From assembly GCF_043290135.1 (NCBI RefSeq), contig NC_134701.1, positions 63,619,502-63,683,501 on the forward strand: 64,000 bases of DNA, read 5' to 3'. The notes below the pieces were generated by a model. That model was not told the origin of the DNA and ran no database searches. It was given only the letters and a program-made list of their open reading frames with translations. Position 1 is the first letter of the stretch. Each line of letters starts with the position of its first letter. Shown here piece after piece: positions 23,740-34,429 of the stretch. The DNA is from Rhipicephalus microplus (taxonomy: Eukaryota; Arthropoda; Arachnida; Ixodida; Ixodidae). Both the position numbers and the translations under genes were made by a program.

Positions 23740-25060
23740 ACATGTGTCACACAGGTCCCGTTAATTAGGGAGGCGACCGCCGGGCTAATTCCAAGGGCCG
23801 AAGTATCAGCCCTCTGAACCACACCACGAAAGCGTGGACAATTTAGAAGTGGTCCTTTCTGGCGCGCCAGCGGACGCCGGCTGTGGCCCAAAGAGCAAGT
23901 CAGAGCCGAGAGTCGATAAACAAACGAAAGTATATTCTCAATAATGGCAGATCAAAACCACACACAAGTACGCAAACTCCACAATAGTTGAGTACAATAT
24001 GTCACCAAACAAACAACGTACTACACAGTACAATCAGCCACACTCGAAACAACGGACACAGACAACAATACGCACTACAATGCAGTCGCATGCATTGAAC
24101 AACCAAGACACTTAAAGACTAAAGAGATAGGAAACCTATTCAGTCCAAAGTTCTTGGAACAAAAGTCTAGATGATACTCTTCCGAGAATCACTCACTCAA
24201 AGTTCAGCGTTGTTGTCGTTCCGCGGCCCACGAAGTTTCTCTTCTAGGAAACCTCGCCGAAGTTTCTCTTCCTGGAAACCTCACGTCTTCAATAGGCCAC
24301 TCTCCAAGCTTCAAACTTCTTCGCCGGAAACACGTCGGCTTCACACACGCAGCTGTTGCCACGCGTCTTCGCTCGATAGCGGTAAACACACACTCTCGCC
24401 TGTAGCTCGAGTCGTCACCCCTCAGGTTGAAATCCTCTTCTTCTCCTGCTTTGTCTCTACGGACAAAACCTTCGCCGACTACACGGCGGAACCCCTACGC
24501 GCTCTGGCGCTAACTTCCGTCTTTTCCCTGATCTCTCGACTCGGCTGCTCGATTAAATACCTTCCGCGCGAGATTCCAGCAAGTTCTCATCATTTCGTCG
24601 GCGCGATGCGCAGCGAAGGCTGGGGGAAAGGTCGAGACAATACGAGGGCCGTCCGCGTCGGATGACTCAACCCGGCATTACCACGCCACTTTCCTTCTAG
24701 AAATTTCGAGTGCTTGCTTGCTCGGCCGCCGATGTGGGGTGAGGAGGTTCGTCGGCGAGCCCACGCTTCCGAGGGAGAGAGTCGCGCACCCGGGAGTCTT
24801 TGAATGTTTGTTTTCTTTTCTCTTTTTTTTTATCGTTGACCTCGCGGCGTCACTCCGGCGTTTCGACGCGAGAATTTGGCGGCGCGCCCTTTTTGAGCGC
24901 TCGTTTTGTGACAACATGTCGGAGCGAGTGACAGATCACTGCGACGACGGCAACGTTGCTGTGGCGGGACCGGTACTGAGGTGAAGTCGTCGAGCGGGAC
25001 GATGCAACAGTGCCGACCGGTGGTGGTGTCATGGTGTCACGGACATTATGAAGGGACATG
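23740..25060 (-). repeat. Putative LTR-like or CpG-rich repeat block
   Basis: The block is CpG-rich and lacks coding signs. On the minus strand it has an upstream GC-rich half (25060-24660), a central part with two tandem copies of a roughly 27-bp GAAGTTTCTCTTC unit (about 24232-24287), and an AT-rich downstream half ending near GGGACCTGTGTGACAC (about 23750). This resembles LTR organisation. No TGT..ACA ends, primer-binding site or pol were found, so identity is uncertain. Confidence 0.3.
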
Positions 25061-25164
25061 TGTTGTCACTTTTTTTCTTAGAGCTTGGTTAGCAGATTTT
25101 TTTTTGGTTCTTCCAAATTTTGTGTGAATTAGGGTTGGGGAGATGTGGGGGTGCTTACACCCGC

Positions 25165-25752
25165 TGTATAGTTATTTATTTATTTACTAATTTATTTATT
25201 TATTTATTCATTATACTCTCAGGATTTTCACATTACATAGGGGACGGGCATGTTACATGTAAAAATGAGAAACAACGCTTGATAAACATATACCAGAACA
25301 AAATTTCAATAATTGGCAGAATAATACAGAATTGCGTTATATATAAACTACGTCAACAAAGACAACGTAGCAGTAGCGATAATGCAGGTAGTACATGTTC
25401 AAGCACTAAGCAAAGAACAACAAACAATTCCAAAAACAACAGAAAAAACCAAAAAAACAAAAGGGACATGACACACTATACACATACACACATCCATATA
25501 TACACACATATATAATACAACGAAGAAATTAAGTAGCGCCAAACATGTTTTGTAAAAAAACCTTAAAACGTGATGTGTTGGGGATTGCGGTAGCTGATCG
25601 TGGGAGTACATTCCATTGAGATCTAGTTCTCGGAATGAAAGCGCGCAAATTGGTTGTGGTTCTGCATTGAGGAACATGAACTTTTTGTGGATGATCGATT
25701 CTGGGTGATATGAATGAGGGGGACTTTATGAATTGTTCACGAAGGCTCTTGC
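25165..25752 (-). mobile_element. CR1-like LINE G, 3' part (split by element E)
   Basis: The minus-strand C-terminal frame contains SKSLREQFIKSPSFI, ISPRIDHPQKVHVPQCR and RSQWNVLPRSATAIPN, the end of a CR1-like pol. The 3' UTR follows and ends in GAGAGTATAATGAATAAATA. It continues G from 31681 once E is removed: the G side ends RLSLFHKLY at 31685 and resumes here. Confidence 0.85.
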
Positions 25753-25754
25753 TG

Positions 25755-26444
25755 TTAAGCGCCTGGAAACCTCTGCCTCCGCTCAGTGGGCGTGGAAGTA
25801 CCACAGTGATGCAGCCGCCTCAATCGCCATTCTGCTTTATCGTGCAGGTTTTGATAACCGCCTTGGCGTGCAACCAGCTAAACAGCGCAAGTGCCGAGCC
25901 GCCACCGCCCCAATGTGACAGCTCGTTTCTCACCGGACTGCTTGCGTTGTCTCCGGCGTCTTGCAAAACTCCTGCTTCAGTTTAAGAATCCCTGCATGTG
26001 CTCCCACCAGCCTGGTCTTCCACATCGCCGTACGCATCACAGGAGCGCCTTTAAGCACCTGGAAACCTCTGCCTCCGCTCAGTGGGCGTGGAAGTACCGC
26101 AATGATGCAGCCACCTCAATCGCCATTCTGCTTTATCGTGCAGGTTTTGATAACCGCCTTGGCGTGCAACCAGCTAAACAGCGCAAGTGCCGAGCCGCCA
26201 CCGCCCCAATGTGACAGCTCGTTTCTCGCCGGACTGCTTGCGTTGTCTTCGGCGTCTTGCAAAACTCCTGCTTCAGTTATTCAAGAATCCCTGCATGTGC
26301 TCCCACCAGCCTGGTCTTCCACATCGCCGTACGCATCACAGGAGCGCCTGTTAAGCACCTGGAAACCTCTGCTTCCGCTCAGTGGGCGTGGAAGTACCGC
26401 AGTGATGCAGCCGCATCAATCGCCATTCTGCTTTATCGTGCAGG
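25755..26444 (+). repeat. Tandem 5' UTR monomers of LINE E (2.3 copies of ~298 bp)
   Basis: Monomer starts TTAAGCRCCTGGAAACC lie at 25755, 26051 and 26351 (periods 296 and 300 bp). The third is cut at about 26444, right after TTTATCGTGCAGGT, where ORF1-specific sequence begins. Copies 1 and 2 continue past this CAG into TTTGATAACC. Each monomer carries the ATGCAGCC that serves as the ORF1 start in the third copy. By analogy with mouse L1 monomers they may be promoter units; that is inference. Confidence 0.9.
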
Positions 26445-27370
26445 TGGGTTGTGCCTTTCCGCTGTACTGTAAAAGGTCCAGCGACCGTTGTTTGCTAGTA
26501 CTTCCATGCCCACAAGTGTTGTTCTCTCTCGATCGCGAGTGTGTACACGTAGCGGGGTTATTGTTTCTAGCGGGTGATGTGGAATTGAATCCTGGGCCGC
26601 CGAAGGAGGAGACAAGCAAAGAGCACAAAGAACTTCTTTCTTTGATAAAATCTCTTCATAAAAACGTTGACACGAAGCACAGCGAGGTTATGGCTTCTCT
26701 CAGCGCTGTCAAGGAAGCGCAGCGTTCACTTGAAGAAAAAATTTGCGACATTCACAGCAGGCTTTCCGTGGTAGAGGACAGTATGCGCTTGAGCGGTGAA
26801 AATGCGAGTGTGGGCGTAGCGCCAAAACTGGCAGCATTGAGCGAACGTCTCAACGAACTAGAAGATCGCTCCCGCCGGGATAATCTGATATTACACGGCA
26901 TTGAACACACTGCTTCCGAAACATGGACCCAGTGTGAAAAAAAAGTATGCAATGTCCTTAATACAGAATTAAAGCTAAATCTTGGTAACGATGACGAATG
27001 CATATCTCGCGCGCACAGGCTGGGAAAGTATGCGCCAGGAAAATGCCGACCCGTCATAATTAAATTCGCATCTTCCAAGCTGCGCGAGAGCATCTTGGTC
27101 GCTAGAGCCAAACTCAAGGCTTCTGGCTTATCGGTTAATGAAGGCTTCTGTGCGACTACGAGAAGTGTGCGTAAAAAGCTTTTTGAATATGGAAAAGCTA
27201 GCAAACAGCAGTTTTCAGTACGCTATAACAGACTATATATAAACAAAAAGTGCTTCGTGTACTCGCGAACAACCCATAGCATCTGTGAACTGGAATCCGA
27301 CAGAGATGAAAGTGCGAACAATTTTTCGTCTGCTTCTACGTCTGCAGGTAGAGGCCCTTGCTTGTCCTAG
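26405..27370 (+). CDS. CR1-like ORF1 with N-terminal leader and 2A motif (element E)
   Basis: ORF1 of the LINE, presumed nucleic-acid chaperone. I place the start at the ATG at 26405 in the third monomer, because G has an equivalent start. The frame is open further upstream only because the monomers lack stops. Residues 1-57 form a Cys-containing hydrophobic leader (VLPCPQVLFS, GLLFLAG). DVELNPGP follows at residues 58-65. Then comes a charged, probably coiled-coil region (KSLHKNVDTKHSEVMASL to about residue 140) and an RRM-like middle with LEDRSRRDNLILHGI and RAHRLGKY. The C-terminal part has KKLFEYGKASKQQFSVRYNR. The stop is at 27368-27370. The frame is uninterrupted, about 321 codons. Skipping at the 2A would release the leader and yield an ORF1p beginning with Pro. 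Confidence 0.8.
   Translation: MQPHQSPFCFIVQVGCAFPLYCKRSSDRCLLVLPCPQVLFSLDRECVHVAGLLFLAGDVELNPGPPKEETSKEHKELLSLIKSLHKNVDTKHSEVMASLSAVKEAQRSLEEKICDIHSRLSVVEDSMRLSGENASVGVAPKLAALSERLNELEDRSRRDNLILHGIEHTASETWTQCEKKVCNVLNTELKLNLGNDDECISRAHRLGKYAPGKCRPVIIKFASSKLRESILVARAKLKASGLSVNEGFCATTRSVRKKLFEYGKASKQQFSVRYNRLYINKKCFVYSRTTHSICELESDRDESANNFSSASTSAGRGPCLS
26576..26599 (+). promoter_or_regulatory. 2A ribosome-skipping motif DVELNPGP
   Basis: In the frame of ORF1, AGDVELNPGP matches the 2A consensus D(V/I)ExNPG|P exactly, with the preceding Leu-rich stretch (LLFLAG) usual for active 2As. The predicted break lies between Gly (26594-26596) and Pro (26597-26599). 2A-like motifs are known in some CR1/L1-type LINEs of other invertebrates. 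Activity here is inferred. Confidence 0.85.
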
Positions 27371-30102
27371 CCCGAACATCAAATGTTGTGACCCCTGCTT
27401 TGGCTGGCACATCCTTTCTACTATCAAATGTCAGAAGCATAATCAATAAGCGAGACACGTTATCGGCTGTCATTGGCTCGTGCTGCGCTGACGTCGTGGC
27501 GCTCACCGAAACATGGCTGTCCCCCGATGTAGCCAGTAGTGAACTTGACTGCGATTGACTGCGACAAAACGTACACCATCTATCGCTGTGATCGTAGTAG
27601 CGGAAAAGGGGGAGGTGTGCTTATAGCGGTAGCCGATAACCTAGAGTCACACAAAATACCGGTGAATTCTTCTTTAGAAATTGTTTGTGCAAATATCCCT
27701 TTACACCACCAGAGTGCTCTATTTTGTGTGTGCTATAGGCCGCCCAACGCGGCGCCTGACTTTTGTAGCGAATTGCATGACGTGTTGAATTCACTAGTTG
27801 TACAATTTCCGCATTCTCATCTGTTCCTTTTGGGAGACTTTAACTTTCCTAAAATTGATTGGTCAAGTACGAGTCCTAGTATCACAGAGGTGACAGCGGA
27901 GAATAAATCATTTGTTAATTTATGTTTAGATTTCAATCTGACTGAAATGGTCACCGAACCAACAAGAACAGCCGTTACGTCTGCTTATGTACTGGATTTA
28001 ATCCTGACTACGACACCAAACTTACTGCACTCACCGACTTGTTTTCCTGGTGTTAGTGACCACTGCTGCATGCAATTCACTTTAAATATTGACATTTCAC
28101 CCCGAACTAAGGTTACGAAGACCATAAGAAACTACAAAAAAGGGGGCTATGCCGCAAAAATACGGAACTTGAACAGTTTATTGATAGCTATATGCCTGGT
28201 TTTTTTTACCGATCAGTCGAGCAGAATTGGTGTTGTTTTAGGGACAAAATTTCTTTATTGATCGACAGGCATGTGCCGCTTCAAGTTATATCAAAACAGC
28301 AGCGATCGCCATGGTTCACAGTAAACCTGAAAAGGCTTCTTAATAAAAAAAAAAGCCTCTTTCGCTCTGCTAAGCTCGACAGCAGTGTTTTTCGTTGGAA
28401 GGCTTATCGCGAAGCTCTTTCCGCGTATCGCTTTTCCATGAAGAATGCCAGGCGTGACTATTTCAACACTACACTTCCCTTGTTGTTGTATACTAACCCG
28501 TCGAAATTTTGGAAAACTGTCAACCCAATACAACGAACCGTCGTATCACTTATTCATTCCAATGGCCGCGCTATGCGCAACGAAGAATGCTGTTCTGTTC
28601 TTAACAACGTCTTTTCGCAATCTTTTTCAGATTCATGTGCAGTTTCAGTGCCGCAGGTATATCACAGCGGGTTTTTTCCAATGGACTATATAACTATTGA
28701 ATTTGAAGGAATTATTAACCTAATCCGGCGACTTAAGCTGTCTTCTGCCTGTGGCACTGATGAGATAAACGCGAAATTTCTGAAGAACACTGAAGTATAC
28801 TGTTTCATTGTATTGTCGCACATTTTTAAGCAGTCTCTCCAGTGTGCCACTTTGCCAACTGACTGGAAGGTGGGGAAGGTTATTCCCGTCTTTAAATCCG
28901 GAAACCAACACTCTCCCCTGATTTACCGACCAATTTCTTTAACAAGTATTCCGTGTAAGATGCTTGAGCACATAATCTACTCTAATCTCATGGCAATTCT
29001 TGAAACTAACGTATTCTTCAGCAAGTTCCAACACGGATTTCGTAAGCATCATTCGTGCGAAACTCGGCTTCTATGTTTTACACATGACGTCATCTCAGCA
29101 CTAGATAACAAAATACTAGTAGATTGCATTTTTTTAGATTTCGCGAAAGCCTTTGATAAAGTGTCACACCAATTACTACTACTTAAGCTTAGCATACTGA
29201 ACATTGACCCCAACACTCTGAAATGGATTGAATGCTTTCTTACTAACCGCACTCAGTATGTTACCGCTAATAATTGTTCCTCAAATCCCTGTGCAGTTAG
29301 ATCTGGCGTACCGCAAGGTTCCGTTTTAGGTCCTTTACTCTTTTTAGTCTACATCAATGATCTAGCAAGTAACATTAAGTCATCCATAAAACTGTTTGCT
29401 GACGACTGCGTTTTGTACCGCAGAATAACTAACGAAGACGACAACGTTCTTCTTCAAGGTGATCTTAATCGCGTCTCTGACTGGTGAAATACGTGGCTAA
29501 TGAACCTTAACGTTACTAAGTGTAAAAGCATGACAATCACACGTTCTTCTATCACTCCGAAGCTTTTCAGCTACACATTAAATGGAACTAGATTAGAGCA
29601 GGTTAGTAGCTACAAATACCTTGGAGTTCACATAACAAATGATCTATCGTGGCATTCTCACATTACCTACATTATCAACAACGCTAACCGGTCTCTTGGT
29701 TACCTCCGCAGAAACTTTCGCCAAGCACCAACACACCTTAAATTGCAGCTTTACCAAACAGCAGTCCGAGCAAAACTCGAGTGCGCATCTGCCATATGGC
29801 ACCCAGCTCAATCAACATTAATTGAAGCCTTAGAAGCTGTCCAAAACCGATCAGCCCGCTTCATTCATAACAACTATGCTCGTACTGCCAGTGTGACCTT
29901 AATGAAATTTACTCTTGAACTCCCAGATCTGGTCACGAGAAGAACAATTTTCCGTCTGTCGCTCTTTCATAAAATTTTCTTTCATAATCAAGTACTTAGA
30001 GAGGAATTAATCTCAGGACCTGCATACATCTCATCCCGTGTTGACCATCAAAATAAAGTAGCCATTCCTTTCTGCCACACCAACCATTTTTTGCAGTCTT
30101 TT

Positions 30103-31384
30103 ATTATTTATTATTATTTATTATACCTCAAAAACCCTAGGGAGGGGTGTTACATGAGGGGTGGGCAATACAGGGTTTCTTCCATGTGCGCTTTGAAAAG
30201 AATGGGGCTGGAGTGGCGCACGACGTGGGACGGAAGGTCATTCCAATCCTTCGCTGTCTGAACGAAGAATGACCGAAGGTGAGCAGTTGTACGGGCATGC
30301 GCAGGGTAAACTGGGTTGTTGTGGTTAGTGCGGGAAGATATGCAATGCGCGGGCATGATAACAGATGCGTCGGACAGTGAGTGAAAAAAATTTATGAAAA
30401 AGAGCTAATCTAGCGACTTTGCGTCGCAGTTCAAGGCTGGGAAGATGGGCTTTAATCTTTAAGTTTGTAACGCTTGTGTGGCGCGAGTAATCGAAACATA
30501 CAAACCTAGATGTTCTATTTTGGACAGATTCTAATGTTTTGGATAGATTAGGTTGGTGGGGATCCCAGACGGTGCAAGCGTATTCAAGCTTCGGACGGAC
30601 TAGTGTTTGATATGCTAAAAGTTTAACAGAAGGGGGAGCAAGTCGTAAATTTCTTCTTAGGTAACCAAGGACTTTGTTTGCTTCGTTAGAAATGTTTATG
30701 TGGGAGGACCAAGTAAGATCTGGCGTAATGTTTATACCTACATATTTGTAGGAATTCACCAGGGATATTTTGCAACCAGAAAAAAAGTATGAAGTAGCCG
30801 GGTGAGATTTCCTGTGATGAAAAGAGATGACGGTGGTTTTCCTAATGTTCAAAGTCATGAGCCATTTTTTGCACCAGGTTTCTATAGTTATTAGATCATT
30901 TTGAAGGATCTGGGAGTCATTAGGGCAGTTAATAGGACGATAAATCACGCAATCGTCAGCGAATAGACGGATTTGGGATGATATATTGCTAGGTAGGTCG
31001 TTAACATAAATTAAAAATAGAAGGGGACCGAGCCCCGTACCCTGAGGTACACCTGAAAGGACAGGACGCGTGGTAGATGATGTCTGGTTGGAGTAAACGA
31101 ACTGTTCCCGGTATGACAAAAAATTTCGTATCCATTCTAGAACTTCTGGGTCAATGTTTAAGCGGGAAAGTTTTAAAAAAAGGCGTTTATGGGGTATTTT
31201 ATCGAAAGCTTTTTCAAAATCTAGGAAAAGGGCATCTACAGGAATATTCTGATCTATACTTGAGCTGATGTCGTTAATAAAGAGCGCTAGTTGTGTGTCA
31301 CATGAGAGGCCTTTCTGAAATCCGTGCTGACTGGGATGGAAAAAGTTTACAGAGATCAGGAATTTGACTGTTTGAGAATAAATT
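30103..31384 (-). mobile_element. CR1-like LINE F, 5'-truncated, inserted in E
   Basis: A 1.28-kb minus-strand insertion between the TCTTTT repeats at 30097-30102 and 31385-31390 (6-bp TSD). Its 3' tail, AATAATAATAAATAAT-like in minus sense, abuts 30103. Removing it restores the E reading frame across QSF and the KTSRDWN segment. It contains only the RT part onward. Confidence 0.9.
30150..31384 (-). pseudogene. RT fragment of LINE F
   Basis: The frame begins in the RT finger/palm (FFHPSQHGFQKGLSCDTQL), lacking the endonuclease and ORF1. Motif A is FLDFEKAFDKIPH, followed by LSGVPQGTGLGPLLFLIYVN. The catalytic FADDC is intact at 30963-30952. The thumb shows SYKYVGINITPDLTW and RRNLRLAPPSVK. 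The C-terminal block is AKDWNDLPSHVV. A single-base frameshift near 30370 separates the last 68 codons. This is a 5'-truncated copy with no promoter, dead on arrival, but one of the best-preserved RT domains in the window. Confidence 0.85.
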
Positions 31385-31680
31385 TCTTTTCTTCCGAAGA
31401 CAAGCAGGGACTGGAACCGCCTTTCCCCCTCCATTGCTGCCACTAAGGATCAAGGGCTGTTCAAATCCGCGGTGTCGAAACACATTATGGCGTAACTGCA
31501 CACTGTTTTTCGTTTTTCGTTTTTCTTGTCTTGTTTTTTTTCTGTTTTAACTATTATTTGTTGTATTTCCTTCACTGTTGTTATTATTATTTTTTGCCAC
31601 ATTCATATTGTACCCACCCTCTCTGTAACACCCTCTGGGTCTTGAGGGTATACTAATAAGTAAATAAATAAATAAATAAT

Positions 31681-34362
31681 AAAGCTTATGAAAGAGACTT
31701 AGCCGGGCTATTTTTCGCCGAATGGAAAGTTCAGGAAGGTTAAGCTCAGATTTCATTAGTGTAACACTGGCCGTGCGGGTGTAGTTGGTCAAGATAAAGC
31801 GAACTGGACGATTCTGGACTGCTTCCAACTCATGTGTTAGGGTAGTGCCACCAGGATCCCAGATGGATGATGCGTATTCAAGTAATAAACGAATGTAGGT
31901 ACTGTAAAGAAGTTTTTTAAGGGATGAAGGTGTCATGTAGAAGTTTCTGGGAAAATACCCGAGTTTACGGTTAGCTTTGGCAATGATGTACTTCAGATGA
32001 TGGCTCCATGTCAGGTGATTTGAAATAAGAATACCTAGATCTTCGTAAGATGAAACAGCCTCGAGGTAGGTATTGTTAGGATGATACTGTGGACAAACAA
32101 GTTAAGTGCGGCACACACGCATTGCTTTGCATTTAGAAATGTTCAGTTCCATGTTCCATAATTGGCACCAGGTGAATATGTTATTTAGATTCTCCTGAAG
32201 CGAGGTAACATTGTCTTCGTTGCTTATTTTTCGATAAATTACGCAATCACCAGCGAATAGAAATACCTTTCATGAGACGTTAGTTGGTAAGCCATTCATG
32301 AAAATCAAAAACAGCAAGGGTCCCAACACAGAGCCTTGAGGAACGCCCGAGAGCACCGGTTGGACGGGGGAGCAAGCATTGTTAGCAGAAACAAATTGTG
32401 TTCGGTTAGAAAGAAACGCTCGAATCCAGTTAAGCACGTTAGGATCTAGATTTAAATGTTTCAGCTTAAGGAGTAGTAGTTCATGACTAACGTTGTCAAA
32501 CGCCTTCTAATAATCTAAAACAATACAGTCAATGGTAAATTCAGAGTCGAGTAGGACAAGCAGGTCGTTAGTAAAAATTAAGAGCTGCGTGTCCCAGAAG
32601 TTTTTACGGAAGCCATGCTGGGAGGGAGTGAAAAACTGGTTAGACTCGAAAGAATTAACAAGGTGAGGGAAAATGATATGCTTAAGTATTTTGCACGGTA
32701 CAGATGTGAGCGATATCGGACGGAAATTTAATGGATTGTGTGTCACCCCTGATTTGTGAACTGGCACTATCTGACCGAACAGCCAGTCTTCCGGAAGGCT
32801 AAAGTGCTGCAAGGACTGTGAAAAAAATGCATCACAAGATAATAGAGCTGTATTCAACGGTGTTTTTCAGGAGTTTAGTATTGATTCCATCAACTCCATA
32901 TGATGACGAGGTTTTAATGTTTTTCATGACCGCACGAATACCTTAGGAGGTAACGAAAGTTGCGTCCATGGGTAGGTAATGGGGTGAAAGCAAAGTGATT
33001 TGGTTGTTGATGGTCACCTGGTGTGAGAAAGCTTTTATGAATGTGTCGTTTAGTAGAGATGCGCACTCACCGTCGGGCACGGGATGCCCATCAGCCGTCA
33101 GCAAGGCTATAGCGCGATTCTCGCTGCCACGCACGAAATTCCAAAAGTGTCTAGGGTTATTTTTCAGCACACTTGGTAGAGTTTCACTGAAAAAAGAAAA
33201 CTTTGCATGTTTTAGTGCAAATAAGGAAGTTGCAGCCGCAGATTTGTAAGTTGACCAACGTTGATCAGACGGGGATTTGGTAGCAGCACGATAAAACATT
33301 TACTTACGGTTAGAAAGACGGTTAACGTATCTGTTGTACCATGGAGCACCAGTATTACAGAACACTTTTTCGATGGGAATATATTTAACAGTTAGCTCGG
33401 ATGCTTTAGCCTTGAATAGGCGCCAGTTGCTCTGCGCTGATTTGATTGATTGATTGATATGTGGGGTTTAACGTCCCCAAACCACCATATGATTATGATA
33501 GACGCCGTAGTGGAGGGCTCCGGAAATTTAGACCGCCTGGGGTTCTTTAACGTGCACCCGCTCTGCGCTGATCTTTTGGTGTAGTTGGGTAAGAACTTAT
33601 CTAAAAAAGTGCCCAAATCAATGTTTATTGAGACAAAATCAGCCTTTTTGTAATCGCGTATTGTTTTAAGCTGTTTACGCATGCGTGAAAATGGTAGTAA
33701 GATATGCGCTTGAATAATTTTGTGATCACTGATACTAGGAACACTGGTCACAGAAGATAAAATATCTGGTTATGATGTCAAAATAAGGTCGACAATGGAT
33801 GATGTAGCATTCGTAACGCGAGTTGGAAAATTGACAAGTTGCGCAAGGCCAAAATCAGAACAGATGCGAATGAAATTCTGTGCTTCAGCTGATTTAGGCA
33901 ACGAATATGAGTACAAATTGGACCACACGATATTAGCAAAATTGAAATCGCCGAGTAGAACTACAGCTGCGCGTGGAAACAAAACTTTCAGGTGACTCAA
34001 ACAATCATGAAAGTCGTCGCAAAATCTTGAACAACCGGATGGTGGGCGGTAATATACGCCAATGACAACTTTTTTAAAAGCCACGCTTAGAACACACTAA
34101 GTTGCCTCTAATACCGACTCCATTGCAACAGCGTAGCTTTCAATTGTCTCATTCACTGCACGAAGAACACCACCACCACATCTGTCACGTCTGTCACAAC
34201 GATATATTTTGTATTTCTTTCGCAGCACAGCAATTCTTCGTTCCAAATTTTGCTGGAAAGCCACGTTTCAGTTAACGCATTAATATCGGCGTTAGAATCA
34301 TTAACTGCTGCACAAATTTCATCCTTCTTGGACAGGAGGCTGCGAACGTTGCAAGAAAGCAT
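31681..34362 (-). pseudogene. CR1-like ORF2 (EN-RT) of element G
   Basis: The endonuclease shows LSCNVRSLLSKKDEI, ALTETWLSS (about 34270), VVLLGDFNFANIVW (about 33950) and SISDHKIIQ (about 33735). A family B SINE sits in the linker (33442-33559). RT blocks are NPLNFRPISLTSVPCK, an interrupted motif A (CIVLDY then stop and KAFDNVSH) and GVPQGSVLGPLLF. The catalytic box reads FAGD at 32257-32246, with the first Asp replaced by Gly, which abolishes catalysis. Numerous stops and shifts. The coding end continues after element E at 25752. Confidence 0.85.
33442..33559 (-). mobile_element. 5'-truncated SINE, family B, 13-bp TSD, inside LINE G
   Basis: A tail-only SINE copy (118 bp, no tRNA head) ending in (TGAT)n, flanked by GCTCTGCGCTGAT at 33429-33441 and 33560-33572. 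Removing it rejoins the LINE G sequence. The family landmarks CATATGATTATGATAGACGC and GTAGTGGAGGGCTCC are present. Confidence 0.92.
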
Positions 34363-34429
34363 GACCGAAGTTCTGGGATTACCGCAAGTGCCCTCGCCCC
34401 CAGCTTTTTTCTAGCTCCCAGAGGAAGCA

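Larger units (their letters stand above)
27372..31490 (+). pseudogene. CR1-like ORF2 (EN-RT) of element E, interrupted
   Basis: The endonuclease has NVRSIINKRDTL, the catalytic Glu in ALTETWLS (about 27506), FLLGDFNFPKIDW (about 27830) and GVSDHCCM (about 28050). A short duplication (GACTGCGATT, about 27545) shifts the frame, and another single-base shift lies in the A-run near 28156. RT shows SSACGTDEINAKF, YRPISLTSIPCKMLEHI, motif A FLDFAKAFDKVSH and GVPQGSVLGPLLF. The catalytic box FADD is intact at 29395-29406. A TGA at 29485-29487 replaces the Cys codon expected in DWCNTWL. LINE F then splits the C-terminus at 30102/31385; the last segment DWNRLSPS to KHIMA ends near 31490. At least four lesions, so inactive. 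Confidence 0.85.
25755..31680 (+). mobile_element. CR1-like LINE E, full length, nested in G, split by F
   Basis: Plus-strand element: tandem 5' monomers (25755-26444), ORF1 with 2A motif, ORF2 (endonuclease-RT) and a 3' UTR ending GAGGGTATACTAATAAGTAA then (ATAA)n. It interrupts the minus-strand LINE G. F (30103-31384) interrupts its last coding segment. Without F it is about 4.6 kb. Boundaries are uncertain by a few bases because the TSD is short (TAA-like). Confidence 0.85.

Noticed and set aside
23415..23891. 158-codon minus-strand open frame as a protein
   Set aside because: Composition and lack of motifs suggest non-coding LTR/leader sequence with a chance open frame.
25961..26404. Extending ORF1 of element E to an earlier start at 25961
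   Set aside because: The extra length is translated monomer repeat; the start at 26405 matches the position and leader length seen in element G.
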